From Dechloromonas sp. CZR5 (GTDB lineage Bacteria; Pseudomonadota; Gammaproteobacteria; Burkholderiales; Rhodocyclaceae), in the NCBI RefSeq assembly GCF_008711155.1, contig NZ_VUYQ01000001.1, positions 496,001 through 560,000 on the forward strand: DNA of 64,000 nt, in the 5' to 3' direction. The notes beneath the pieces were generated by a model, which was not told where the DNA came from, did no database searches, and saw only the letters and a program-made list of their open reading frames with translations. The position numbers and the translations under genes were made by a program. This document shows, in pieces, positions 38,501 to 46,438 of the stretch. The first letter of the stretch is position 1; every line of letters begins with the position of its first letter.

Positions 38501-39130
38501 TTTACCGCTGCGGGAAGTATCGCTGCTGCCAGTTTCGTTGCCGGGGAGTCAAGCGTTCAGCCGGTCTACACTTTTTTCTCGATTAATACCCCGCCAACTT
38601 CAATCAAGATTAGGGCCACCGATACCGATGGCGTTGTTTCGTCGGGTGAGTTGTCTAGCGAAATTCGAAGCGGTCGTTTGTGGCTAGGCAATGCGTATGG
38701 TTCGGAATTCTTGCCCCTTGCCGTTCCTGTGCAGACTCAGTACTGGACTGTCGGCGGTTGGCAGAAAAACACGGCCGATGCCTGTACTTCATTAACGGTG
38801 CCGACACGCCAAGATACAGGAAATGGCGGCCTGACTTTCTATGCACCTCCTGATACAACCCGGAACGGGCTTGCCGCGGGAGAAGTCGTTGCGCAAATGA
38901 ACGGATCAACTGCATCTTCGGTGGGGGTTACGGCAGGAGATGCGCGGCTTGTGCTGCGTCATCCCACAATAAGCACCCAGGGGCCGGGGAACGGGAATTT
39001 TGGCTATGTCGATATTATCGGCAGCAAGCTCACTGCTTCAGCATGGCTGCCGTCAACCGGGAAGGCTCGTGCCTGTTTTGGGGCGTGTGGGCCTCGATCG
39101 CCGGTCATCTATTTTCGGGAAAATTACTAA
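35531..39130 (+). CDS. mshQ: MshQ-like large exported adhesin or pilus-tip protein
   Basis: The 1199-residue protein has a signal peptide ending QSWA-ATY. An N-terminal beta region follows (about 27-270), with repeated aromatic and Ser/Thr stretches. A LamG/concanavalin-like jelly-roll domain lies at about 270-490 (EYRFDEGAWNPNGAGQVTDY, IMFWYKSNAAWNG, GTLDELRFYNFELNQGQ). The long C-terminal half (SLDHFELRH onwards) matches the DUF6701 end of MshQ proteins. It is likely exposed on or near the pilus and may bind carbohydrate; neither is proven. GTG at 35528 is an alternative start. Its composition is more AT-rich and Ser/Thr/Gly-rich than its neighbours. Confidence 0.8.
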   Translation: MQAKWFAMALIRPVFQLLALLWVCLIGGQSWAATYTSASTAFSWIDSSAHTKVGYNTTPYKFNAAAGCGTTPPILDDTLSDAIPIGFSFVYGTVTYTSLRIMTNGRLQFNNTTCGAGTANIGPPQTYPYTYPDGSMNNTMKVFGVDLDPTNLVDRPNYPSSNSKTSCLSSATCYISYATLGSSPNRQFVVTWWHVPEWVNSGNTSGSFDLQVILNENGTFVYQYGTITHGGTGQAQIGWQLSSTDYEVLTFGAATEPTPNTAIVFYIPSAGPFAEYRFDEGAWNPNGAGQVTDYSGNNRPGMALGSAQETAAGYLCRGASIPANTTASPVDAVQTGINISNASLNLLGQGTIMFWYKSNAAWNGGTAAQLIDATEVSGQWFSLTRTGTGTLYFQVTDSSGTSRSVETAAQTFAAGTWVHVAISWNFNASPLANQDRLSIFIEAGPPTISSFSSSGTVTTSAGVVRAGDNAAGFVGTKGTLNSANGTLDELRFYNFELNQGQVAGARSQTRSCQGFSLDHFELRHATWTGSACAPGTLTVVACANSSCSSLYTSGVIATLSASGAATIWDGASGGNTVIIGNTLSSTTKDFYTAVGSSTFDIAGTGAPVSPSNAKRCDGTSGSCVWTSTSGGLLVNVPNSGTVVGGQPTAVTIQAVQATGTAPASPCVPVAGLSGAGLKIWTTPTTPSSFSATSASAGYTVGGAPQAANSSGGTYAYTPQTAPGADNVTGLGFDANAITTVWMKHMDAGSWSLLARLDKAANASTPALTLSGSANVVSVPVGFGVSAPTVTAPAAVQTDCAAGASATCDSTAGAAAKVAVAGSAFAMDVTAALWTVNGDTNLSDNPVAPSYAGAVAISPALVAPSGGAVGSLGVGTVTLAGGRATVGSQTWSQSGDVRIFGSATYLGKSINPSGASQATILNPVLGRFVAHHFLVTPAAGCGSFTYSKQPFSSVLVTAMTADAVPAKDVNYTGAFARAVTLSDATGFSGGGFTAAGSIAAASFVAGESSVQPVYTFFSINTPPTSIKIRATDTDGVVSSGELSSEIRSGRLWLGNAYGSEFLPLAVPVQTQYWTVGGWQKNTADACTSLTVPTRQDTGNGGLTFYAPPDTTRNGLAAGEVVAQMNGSTASSVGVTAGDARLVLRHPTISTQGPGNGNFGYVDIIGSKLTASAWLPSTGKARACFGACGPRSPVIYFRENY

Positions 39131-39199
39131 TAATAAAAAACCATTGAAAAAGAATACGTTACTGGCTATCCTTCTGAAAAAACTTAAGGTGTGTGGACC

Positions 39200-40123
39200 A
39201 TGTGGCCGAATTTCGGGGCGAAGCGTGTGGAGGGATGGATGTCGGTTGTCCGAATGGGTGACCGCCTTGACCTTGCGCATGTCATTACACCGGTCGGCAA
39301 ACGCCCTGAAATAAGGCTTTGCGAGTCGTTCAAGGTAGGCGGCCAACCAGACGCCTTGTCCCGCTTGGCGCAGAATAAAGGGCTCAAGCGCTATCGCTGT
39401 GCGACGTTGCTGGGCGAAAGTCGTTACCGAATGGCGCAACTCGAAGCGCCAGCCGTTCCTCCGGAAGAGCGGAGTCAGGCTTTACGCTGGCGCCTGAAGG
39501 ATATGGTCGATTTCCCGGTTGATGGCGCGGCTATCGCAGTCGCCGATATTCCTACCGAAGGCGGGCGGCAGGTCAATGTATTCGCCATCGTTGCTCCCCA
39601 GGCAGTTGTCGCCGAGGAAATGGCCGCCTTTGATGCAGCTCATGTTCTGCTGGAGGCTATCGACATTCCCGAGATGGCGGTGCGCAACGTGGCGGCGCTC
39701 TTCGAGGAGCCTAATCGCGGTCTCGCCTTTTTGGCCATGCACGGAGGCGAAAGCCTGCTGACCATTACCTTTGGCGGAGAGCTTTATCTGTCGCGGCGCA
39801 TCGAGGTGTCTGCCCAGGCACTGGCCGAGACGGATGCCGATCGTCGCCAGCAGATGCTGGAACGTTTGGCGCTTGAATTGCAGCGTACGTTGGACAATTT
39901 CGATCGCCAGTACGGTTTCATTTCGGTCTCTCGGCTGCTTGTTTCCTCAGAATTCGATTGCGCCGGTACTGTCGCCCAGTTGGCGCAGAACCTTTATCTG
40001 CCAGTCCAGGTTGCTGATTTGTCGCAGGTTGCCGAATTCAATGGCATTCCAGAGTTGCGTGTGGTCGAGCGGCAGGCGCAGAGTCTGCTGGCGATCGGCG
40101 CTGCGTTGAGGAGCGACGCATGA
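39200..40123 (+). CDS. mshI: MSHA biogenesis protein MshI (PilM-like)
   Basis: The 307-residue cytoplasmic protein resembles PilM/GspL ASKHA-fold proteins. It has ALRWRLKDMVDFPVDGAAIAV, which matches the family core, then LLTITFGGELYLSRRIEV and LELQRTLDNFDRQYG. It would anchor the alignment subcomplex through the following PilN-like protein. It starts the second half of the locus, 69 bases after mshQ. The ATG at 39200 is chosen over GTG 39191. Its stop overlaps the next gene by ATGA. Confidence 0.8.
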   Translation: MWPNFGAKRVEGWMSVVRMGDRLDLAHVITPVGKRPEIRLCESFKVGGQPDALSRLAQNKGLKRYRCATLLGESRYRMAQLEAPAVPPEERSQALRWRLKDMVDFPVDGAAIAVADIPTEGGRQVNVFAIVAPQAVVAEEMAAFDAAHVLLEAIDIPEMAVRNVAALFEEPNRGLAFLAMHGGESLLTITFGGELYLSRRIEVSAQALAETDADRRQQMLERLALELQRTLDNFDRQYGFISVSRLLVSSEFDCAGTVAQLAQNLYLPVQVADLSQVAEFNGIPELRVVERQAQSLLAIGAALRSDA

Positions 40124-40788
40124 GTCAGCAAATCAATTTGCTGCTGCCCGAACTACGGCCGCGTTTCGATTGGTTATCGTTACCGGTTGTCACTGTTGCA
40201 GCCTTGGTCGGCCTGCTGATGGTCGTTATTCTGGCGAGTATTTCTGCCTGGCGACTGGAAGGCCTGAAAGCCCGTGAAACCCAGTTACGTGGCGAATTGG
40301 TGACCTTGCAGCAACAGGTGCAGTCGTTCGGCGAACGCCTGGGGGCACGCAAGAGCGACGGGCAACTCGATAGGCAGCTGGATGCCGCACGCACCGCCAT
40401 TGCTCAGCGCCAGCAGGTACTCGACATCGTTGCGCGCGGTGATTTGCCGAGCAATCAGGCTTATTCCGGACTATTTCAGGGATTTGCGCGTCAGGCGATC
40501 GATGGCGCCTGGTTGACCGGCTTCGGCTTTGCGGAGAAGAGCATCGAAATTCGTGGTCGCCTGACCGATCCTGCCTTGTTGTCGGTCTATATCGGTCGGC
40601 TGAATGCCGAGCCGGCCTTTGCCGGGCGGCGTTTTTCGGCACTCGACATGAAAGGGATCGATCCGGCCGAAAAGCCCCATGAGGCCGCTGCCGGCGTTGC
40701 TCCGGCGGCGACGCCGCTGCCGGCCAAGGCTGCGTTGCCGAGGTACACGGAATTTGTCCTGAAGACCACTCAGGAGAAAGCACCATGA
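40120..40788 (+). CDS. PilN-like MSHA assembly protein (MshI2)
   Basis: The 222-residue bitopic protein begins MSQQINLLLPELRPR, the short cytoplasmic segment that in PilN docks to PilM. One transmembrane helix (VVTVAALVGLLMVVILASIS), a coiled coil (about 50-110) and a periplasmic ferredoxin-like domain follow. In other MSHA loci this is the second mshI gene. Start and stop both overlap neighbours by ATGA, so mshI, this gene and mshJ are translationally coupled. Confidence 0.75.
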   Translation: MSQQINLLLPELRPRFDWLSLPVVTVAALVGLLMVVILASISAWRLEGLKARETQLRGELVTLQQQVQSFGERLGARKSDGQLDRQLDAARTAIAQRQQVLDIVARGDLPSNQAYSGLFQGFARQAIDGAWLTGFGFAEKSIEIRGRLTDPALLSVYIGRLNAEPAFAGRRFSALDMKGIDPAEKPHEAAAGVAPAATPLPAKAALPRYTEFVLKTTQEKAP

Positions 40789-41465
40789 ACTTGCGTCAAT
40801 CCTGGGCTCGCCTGAACGATCGTTACTGCGCATTGTCCCGTCGCGAACGGGGGTTGGTCGCGGCAGCGCTGGCCCTCGGTCCCTTACTGATCGGGTATAC
40901 GCTCTTTGTGGATCCGCAAACGGTGCGAGTGCGAAGCATCGAGACGACGTTGGCGGGCGACAGTGCATCCGTGGCGCGTTTGCAGGCAGAGGCGGCGACC
41001 CTGCAGCAGCAGTTGTCAGCCGACCCGGATGCTGCTCGCAAGGCTGATCTTGCGGCGCTGAATGTCCAGCGGGAAAAACTGGACGAGCAGTTGCGTCAGT
41101 TCAGTTCGGTACTGGTGCGGCCGGAAGAAATGAATCGCTTGCTCGAGAGTCTGTTATCGCGTCATGCCGGATTACGTTTGCTCAGCCTGAAAACACTGGC
41201 GCCGGAAAGTGTATTGCCGTCCGAGCTGGCCACGGAGGGTAACGCCAAACCTGCTGAACGGAGTTTCGATCTCTATCGGCATGGTGTCGAAATTCGGCTG
41301 GAAGGTAATTATGTTCAGTTGCAGACATATCTTTCGCAATTGGAGAAGCTGCAGCAGAGGTTGCTCTGGGGAGCACTCACTTACCGCGTGATCGAGTACC
41401 CTCGCGCGGAAATGAGCTTGACCGTCTATACCTTGAGTCCGGACCGGACATGGCTGGCGCTATGA
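40785..41465 (+). CDS. mshJ: MSHA biogenesis protein MshJ (PilO/GspM-like)
   Basis: The 226-residue protein has a cytoplasmic N terminus with the SRRERGLV motif seen in GspM proteins. One membrane helix (VAAALALGPLLIGYTLFV), a coiled coil (about 48-115) and a periplasmic domain with YVQLQTYLSQLEKL complete it. It is predicted to pair with the PilN-like protein as PilO does. The start overlaps the previous gene and the stop overlaps mshK (both ATGA). Confidence 0.8.
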   Translation: MNLRQSWARLNDRYCALSRRERGLVAAALALGPLLIGYTLFVDPQTVRVRSIETTLAGDSASVARLQAEAATLQQQLSADPDAARKADLAALNVQREKLDEQLRQFSSVLVRPEEMNRLLESLLSRHAGLRLLSLKTLAPESVLPSELATEGNAKPAERSFDLYRHGVEIRLEGNYVQLQTYLSQLEKLQQRLLWGALTYRVIEYPRAEMSLTVYTLSPDRTWLAL

Positions 41466-41848
41466 GGCTGATTGCTTTTGCTCTTCTCGTTTTCGGCACT
41501 GCCGCTTTCGCGCAGTCGGCCGACCCGACACGCCCGCCGGCCAATTGGATGGTGCCTGCCGAAGGGGCTGCGGATGGTGGCGACGGAGCGGCCGGCGCCC
41601 TTCGTTTGCAGTCGGTGCTGATGCCACAGGGTGGAAAACCGGTGGCGGTAATTGGCGGCAAGACGGTGGTGCTGGGGGGGAAGCTGGGCAGCTCTACCCT
41701 GGTCCGCCTGAACGAGCGCGAAGCGGTGTTGCAGGGAGCGGATGGTGTGACCCATCTGTATCTGACTCCCGATGTCAAAAAACAGATGATCGTGATGCCT
41801 GCTGCCGGCAAGGCGGCCAAGTCAGGGCAAGTAAAGGGGCTCCCATGA
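41462..41848 (+). CDS. mshK: MSHA biogenesis protein MshK
   Basis: The 128-residue periplasmic protein has signal peptide MRLIAFALLVFGTAAFA and then QSADPTRPP, the DPTRPP motif typical of MshK and related PilP/GspC-like linkers. A small beta domain follows (LRLQSVLMPQGGKPVAVIGG) with a basic tail. It probably links the inner-membrane complex with the secretin. The ATG at 41462 overlaps the mshJ stop; an ATG 12 bases upstream is less likely. Confidence 0.78.
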   Translation: MRLIAFALLVFGTAAFAQSADPTRPPANWMVPAEGAADGGDGAAGALRLQSVLMPQGGKPVAVIGGKTVVLGGKLGSSTLVRLNEREAVLQGADGVTHLYLTPDVKKQMIVMPAAGKAAKSGQVKGLP

Positions 41849-43584
41849 GCAAGATATTGATTGTGGTCATGTCGGCATTGCTGCTGGCCGCGTGCAGCAA
41901 CCAGCATTCGCGGCGCGGGGACGTTTTCGACCGGGCCGGCCGGGATATGGAGGCGGCAGCCAGCAGCAAGTCGGCGCGTTCGCAGAGCGATGCGGTGGGA
42001 CAAGCCATGGTGCCTCCATTGCAGATCGATCAGCCGGCCCCTGCCAAGCCGGAGCCGCGTTTCAACCTGGCAGTCAATAATGCGCCAGTTGCACAGGTGC
42101 TGAATGCCTTGGTGTCCGGAACGCAATACAGCGTACTTTTCCCGCCCGACCTGTCGGGTACGGTCAGCCTCAACCTGAAGAACACCACGGTCCGCGAAGC
42201 GCTCGACACGTTGCGCGATGTGTACGGTTATGCCTATCGCGTCCAGGGTACGCGCATCTTCGTGCAGCCGAATACGGTCCAGACGCGGATGTTCAAGATC
42301 AATTACCTGGCCAATCGCCGGGTTGGGTCCAGCGATATGCGTGTAACCGGCAGTTCGCCGACGACTTCGAATCCGATGCAGAACATGACCGGAAACACGA
42401 CCGCGCCTGTGGTGCCGGGCGGGACGACAGGTGGGGTGTCGCAACGCGCGGTCGATAGCGCTCGCGTGCAGACGACTTCGGACTATGACTTCTGGAAAGA
42501 ACTCGGCCTGGCGCTGAATACCATCGTCGGTAATCAGGATGGCCGCAACGTGATCATCAATCCGACTTCTGGTGTTGTTCTCGTTAAGGCCTCGCCTGCC
42601 GAACTGAAGGGTGTCGAGGACTATCTGAAGGCCACCCAGCTGGTTGTCGAGCGACAGGTCATGCTTGAAGCCAAGATCATCGAGGTGTCGCTCAACGATT
42701 CGTACCAGACCGGTATCAATTGGAGTCAGTTCGGAGGGGTCAGCAATCGGTTCTCGCTAGGAATATCGGCACCCAATGCCGTGCTGGCCGGATCGGGGAC
42801 CATTGGTGCTAATGCGACGGGAATTACGGCCGGCACCACGGTGGCGGCACGTCCTGGGAGCAAGGGTGCGCTCGCTACCGGCACGACGGGAAATGGTTTC
42901 TTCGGCTTGACCTTCCAGTCGAACAATTTTGCTGCCTTGCTTTCCTTCCTGGAGGGGCAAGGTGACGTGCAAGTACTGTCCAGCCCGCGCATCGCGACGA
43001 CCAATAACCAGAAGGCCGTGCTGAAGGTGGGTACCGATGATTATTTTGTCACCGGGATCAGTACCAACGTGACGACCGGAACGGCTGGCGGCAGCAATGT
43101 CGTGACACCCAATATCACGCTGCAGCCCTTCTTCTCGGGTATCGCGCTGGACGTGACACCGCAGATCGACGACGACGGCAACATCATTCTGCACGTTCAT
43201 CCGCAGGTCAGCGTTGTCGCGGAAAAGACCAAGAACGTGAACCTCGGCGATCTGGGTACCTATACGTTGCCGCTGGCCTCTAGCACCATCAACGAGACAG
43301 ATAGCATCGTTCGCGTCCAGGACGGCAGCATCGTCGCTATCGGTGGCCTGATGAGCCAGGAGCAGACCACCAGTCGCAACGGCTTGCCGGGGATCAGTGG
43401 CGTTCCGGGGGTTGGCGCGCTGTTCGGACAGAAGAGCGTATTGAACCGCAAGCGCGAGCTGGTCATCCTGATGCGCTCGACCGTGATCAAGGGTGAGGAA
43501 TCCTGGCGAACTGCCGCAGGGGATGCCCAGGAACGCATGCAGGCGCTCGATCCGCGTCAGCAGCGGAATTTCGAATGGCAGTAA
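41845..43584 (+). CDS. mshL: MSHA outer-membrane secretin MshL
   Basis: The 579-residue lipoprotein (signal MSKILIVVMSALLLAAC, lipidated Cys17) has an STN-like N domain at about 72-143 (FNLAVNNAPVAQVLNALVSG) and a secretin N domain (VIINPTSGVVLVKASPAELK). The C-terminal secretin barrel includes VQVLSSPRIATTNNQKAVLKVG and GLPGISGVPGVGALFG. A Gly/Thr-rich loop interrupts the core at about 315-345. It forms the pilus exit pore. The ATG overlaps mshK by ATGA, although the frame stays open upstream to 41545. Confidence 0.92.
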   Translation: MSKILIVVMSALLLAACSNQHSRRGDVFDRAGRDMEAAASSKSARSQSDAVGQAMVPPLQIDQPAPAKPEPRFNLAVNNAPVAQVLNALVSGTQYSVLFPPDLSGTVSLNLKNTTVREALDTLRDVYGYAYRVQGTRIFVQPNTVQTRMFKINYLANRRVGSSDMRVTGSSPTTSNPMQNMTGNTTAPVVPGGTTGGVSQRAVDSARVQTTSDYDFWKELGLALNTIVGNQDGRNVIINPTSGVVLVKASPAELKGVEDYLKATQLVVERQVMLEAKIIEVSLNDSYQTGINWSQFGGVSNRFSLGISAPNAVLAGSGTIGANATGITAGTTVAARPGSKGALATGTTGNGFFGLTFQSNNFAALLSFLEGQGDVQVLSSPRIATTNNQKAVLKVGTDDYFVTGISTNVTTGTAGGSNVVTPNITLQPFFSGIALDVTPQIDDDGNIILHVHPQVSVVAEKTKNVNLGDLGTYTLPLASSTINETDSIVRVQDGSIVAIGGLMSQEQTTSRNGLPGISGVPGVGALFGQKSVLNRKRELVILMRSTVIKGEESWRTAAGDAQERMQALDPRQQRNFEWQ

Positions 43585-43606
43585 GCGTTAGCGGGGGCGC
43601 TCAGCG

Positions 43607-44434
43607 TTGTATCTCGATCATTTCGGGCTGACCGAGCTGCCCTTCAGCATCACGCCGGATACCAGTTTCACGGTCATCACGCGCAGCCATCAGGAGGCGC
43701 TCAATACGCTGCTCGTCGCGCTGAACAGCGGCGAGGGCTTCATCAAGATCACCGGTGAGGTCGGCACCGGCAAGTCGCTGCTTTGCCGGCGCCTGCTGCA
43801 GGCCTTGCCGGAAGGCAGCGTCTCGGCCTATCTGCCGAATCCTTACCTGGCGCCCCGCACTTTGTTGCTTGCCCTGGCCGAAGAGCTAGAGGTCGAGATC
43901 GATGCGCAGAATGACGATTATCACCTGCTGAAGAGCGTCAATCATGCCCTCCTCGGGTACGCGGCTGCCGAACGGCAAGTCGTCGTCTGCATCGATGAGG
44001 CACAGGCCATGCCGCTGGAAACGCTGGAGTCGCTGCGCCTGCTGTCGAATCTGGAAACGGAGAAGCGCAAGCTGCTCCAGATTGTCCTGTTCGGCCAGCC
44101 CGAACTCGACCGCAAGCTGGCCGAGCCGTCGGTACGCCAACTGCTTCAGCGTATCGCCTTCCACTATCGGCTCGGTGGCCTGGCGCGCGAGGAGGTGGCC
44201 AATTATCTGGCGCATCGTCTGCGGGTAGCCGGTTATCGCGGTGAAAGCGTCTTCGGGGCGCGCGCCGTTCGTTGTCTGCACCGGGCCAGTCGCGGTACGC
44301 CGCGTCTGCTCAACATCCTGGCGCACAAGGCACTGCTGGCGGTCTATGGCGAGGGCAAGCATGCCGTCGGTGCCCGGCATGTGCGTCAGGCGGCAGGCGA
44401 TACCGAAGGCGCCGCAGCGACCGGATGGTGGTGA
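43607..44434 (+). CDS. mshM: MSHA biogenesis AAA ATPase MshM (ExeA-like)
   Basis: The 275-residue ATPase begins at TTG (MYLDHFGLTELPFSITPDTS, the conserved ExeA/MshM N terminus). It has Walker A GEVGTGKS (50-57), Walker B VVVCIDEAQAM and the sensor region IVLFGQPELDRKL. Unlike ExeA it lacks a C-terminal peptidoglycan-binding domain. GGGGG lies about 10 bases upstream of the TTG. mshN follows after one base. Confidence 0.88.
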   Translation: MYLDHFGLTELPFSITPDTSFTVITRSHQEALNTLLVALNSGEGFIKITGEVGTGKSLLCRRLLQALPEGSVSAYLPNPYLAPRTLLLALAEELEVEIDAQNDDYHLLKSVNHALLGYAAAERQVVVCIDEAQAMPLETLESLRLLSNLETEKRKLLQIVLFGQPELDRKLAEPSVRQLLQRIAFHYRLGGLAREEVANYLAHRLRVAGYRGESVFGARAVRCLHRASRGTPRLLNILAHKALLAVYGEGKHAVGARHVRQAAGDTEGAAATGWW

Positions 44435-44435
44435 A

Positions 44436-45494
44436 ATGAGTCTGATCAACGACATGCTGCGCAATCTCGAGGCCAAGCGCCCCGACGACCTGGCGCGCCA
44501 AAGCCTGCAGCGGGAAATCCGCTCCCTGCCTCCGGAAAAAAGAGGGCAAGGCAAAAAACTTCTGCTGCTGCTGTTAGCGGGAGGGCTGGTGGTCGCAGGG
44601 GCAGTCGCTGTCCATCAAGCCGGACTGCTGGATGCCTCGCCGCCTGTCATTGCGCCGCCGCCGCCGCCGGCCACGCTGATCGCTCCACCGGAACTGGTTT
44701 CTCCAGCGGCGCCTGCGCAGCAAGCTTCGCCGGTCGATGCAGGCGTGCCGGCTGACGAGAGTCTCCGGCTCTCGTCAAACCTGGCAGTCTTTCCCCTTCC
44801 GGCAGCGCCCGTGCTGGGCGTTCCCGACCCTGTCGCGCCGCCAGTTCCTGCCACGTCGGTGAGGACGGAAGCGGCTCCGGCATCGATGCCCCCCGGTCCG
44901 GTGAAGATCGAGAAGAGTCCGGTTGCCGCCACGTCGCGCGATCGCGCCGATGCGGAATACCGCAAGGCCGAAATGGCGCTCGCCTCCGGCCGTAGCGGCG
45001 AAGCGCTCGATGGCATGCGGGCCGCGCTGAAGGTTGATCCGGGTTATGTCCAGGTACGCCAGGCATTGCTCCGCCAGTTGCTCGACATGCGGCGAATGGA
45101 TGACGCGATGGTCGTCCTGCAGGAGGGTGTCGATCTGATGCCGACCCAGACTGGATGGGCAATGTCGCTGGCCCGTCTGCAACTGGAACAGGGCGATCTG
45201 GCGGCGGCTGACCGTACCCTTGCACGCTCTCAGGTCTATGCCGAGGCCAATGCCGACTACGCCGGTTTCCAGGGGCACCTGAAATCGCGACTCGGCGCGC
45301 ATCGGCAAGCGGCAGCACACTATCAGCGCGCATCCCGCCTGGTGCCGAATGAAGGGCGCTGGTGGCTGGGTCTGGGCCTGGCGCTTGAAGCCGATGGACG
45401 AGTGCCCGAGGCGCGGGATGCGCTGCGCAGGGCGCTGTCGACCAGTTCGCTGAATGCCGAGTTGTCTGCCGTCGCCGAACAGCATTTGCGATAG
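44436..45494 (+). CDS. mshN: MSHA biogenesis TPR protein MshN
   Basis: The 352-residue protein begins MSLINDMLRNLEAKRPDDLA, a motif shared by MshN and related pilus proteins. It has one membrane helix (LLLLLLAGGLVVAGAVAV), a proline-rich periplasmic linker and about five TPR-like repeats from residue 165 to the end (ADAEYRKAEMALASGRSGEA, LARLQLEQGDLAAADRTL). It ends the msh locus; no clear terminator follows in the 224-base gap before the PEP-CTERM gene. Confidence 0.85.
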   Translation: MSLINDMLRNLEAKRPDDLARQSLQREIRSLPPEKRGQGKKLLLLLLAGGLVVAGAVAVHQAGLLDASPPVIAPPPPPATLIAPPELVSPAAPAQQASPVDAGVPADESLRLSSNLAVFPLPAAPVLGVPDPVAPPVPATSVRTEAAPASMPPGPVKIEKSPVAATSRDRADAEYRKAEMALASGRSGEALDGMRAALKVDPGYVQVRQALLRQLLDMRRMDDAMVVLQEGVDLMPTQTGWAMSLARLQLEQGDLAAADRTLARSQVYAEANADYAGFQGHLKSRLGAHRQAAAHYQRASRLVPNEGRWWLGLGLALEADGRVPEARDALRRALSTSSLNAELSAVAEQHLR

Positions 45495-45597
45495 CGGCAG
45501 GCGTCTTGCGTGCTTGGCGATGCCAGCGGTTCGCCAGAGTTTTGAAGGTTTTTTCCGGTTGCTGTGAATTGGCTCACGGTCTGACGTTGGCTGTTTT

Positions 45598-45606
45598 TGA
45601 TATAAA
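45598..45606 (+). promoter_or_regulatory. extended -10 of the PEP-CTERM gene
   Basis: TGATATAAA (hexamer TATAAA 45601-45606) would start transcription near 45613 and give a leader of about 105 bases. No good -35 is seen at 17 bases, as allowed for extended -10 promoters. Confidence 0.5.
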
Positions 45607-45617
45607 AGCCATAGTTC

Positions 45618-45654
45618 CGGATCGATACCTCGCCACTGGGGGCGTGTCGATCCG
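45618..45654 (+). promoter_or_regulatory. hairpin in the PEP-CTERM mRNA leader
   Basis: CGGATCGATAC (45618-45628) pairs with GTGTCGATCCG (45644-45654), 11 pairs including one G-T, with a GC-rich 15-base loop. It lies at the predicted 5' end of the transcript, is not followed by a T run, and is therefore more likely a stability or regulatory structure than a terminator. Confidence 0.45.
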
Positions 45655-45718
45655 TGACATTCCTTTCTGTGTAACCAGGCTGCCGGATGACGGAAGCCCA
45701 AACCAGCGAAACGACAAC

Positions 45719-46348
45719 ATGCCCCAACTTTCTTTCAAGCTGCGCTCGACCGTGCTGGGCCTTGCCCTCGCCACCGCATCGATCGCTGCGCAAGCCGCGT
45801 TGATCACCTATGAGACGCGCACCATAACCAATGCCTCGTTTGGCGACTACCGTGCCGGATGGTTGGCGCAAGGTTCGGCGATCAACAGTTCCACGACGGG
45901 CAATTTCTCCGGTCAGGCCGGCGGTAACAACAGTTACGACCATCTGCGCGTCAATTTCAATATTGGCACCACCTTTGCTGGCAGCGCGCTGGCCTTTCAG
46001 CTGGCACCGGATGCCGGCTACGGTGGCGCCCTGTACTTCGATGGGGTGTTGCTCAATACCAACGCCACCGATCTGTGGTGGGGCGGCAACTGGAATGCCT
46101 TGTCTGAGTTGCTGGCGGGGAGCGTGAGCAACCTGTCGGTGGGAAATCACACCCTGGATGCGTATTGGGCCGAGGGCTGCTGCAATGGCGGGCAGGCCGG
46201 TCGTTTCAGCGTGAATGGCGGAGCCTGGCAGAACCTGTCGGTCGCCAATCTTGACCGTCTGGCAGTACCGGAGCCGGGTTCGCTGGCGCTGCTCGGTCTC
46301 GGTATGGTCGGCTTGATGGCCGGACGTCGTAGCCGTCGGGCCAAGTAA
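45719..46348 (+). CDS. PEP-CTERM sorting-domain exported protein (CCxG type)
   Basis: The 209-residue protein has a signal peptide (MPQLSFKLRSTVLGLALATA, cleavage near AQAA). The 130-residue beta domain includes YGGALYFDGVLLN, NHTLDAYWAEGCCNGGQAG and RFSVNGG. The C-terminal sorting signal is VPEPGSLALLGLGMVGLMAG plus RRSRRAK: the PEP motif, a hydrophobic helix and a basic tail, recognised by exosortase/EpsH-type enzymes. The CCNG motif matches a PEP-CTERM subfamily I know as CCXG. Its function is unknown. No exosortase gene is in the window. The frame continues upstream to 45506, but that part is the non-coding leader. Confidence 0.82.
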   Translation: MPQLSFKLRSTVLGLALATASIAAQAALITYETRTITNASFGDYRAGWLAQGSAINSSTTGNFSGQAGGNNSYDHLRVNFNIGTTFAGSALAFQLAPDAGYGGALYFDGVLLNTNATDLWWGGNWNALSELLAGSVSNLSVGNHTLDAYWAEGCCNGGQAGRFSVNGGAWQNLSVANLDRLAVPEPGSLALLGLGMVGLMAGRRSRRAK

Positions 46349-46396
46349 GAAGCAGCGTGCTAGGCGATCGCCTTGCACGTGCCGGAGAGTGTTTCG

Positions 46397-46434
46397 ATGC
46401 CTGCAGGCCGTGGCTTGCAGGCATTTTTGTTTTC
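46397..46434 (+). terminator. intrinsic terminator after the PEP-CTERM gene
   Basis: ATGCCTGCA (46397-46405) and TGCAGGCAT (46416-46424) form the stem, followed by TTTTTGTTTTC. It lies between convergent genes. Confidence 0.8.
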
Positions 46435-46438
46435 GGGA

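Noticed and set aside
45569..45585. Sigma-54-like promoter TTGGCTC-N5-CTGAC before the PEP-CTERM gene
   Set aside because: The invariant GC of the -12 element is GA here. The extended -10 TGATATAAA downstream is a better candidate.
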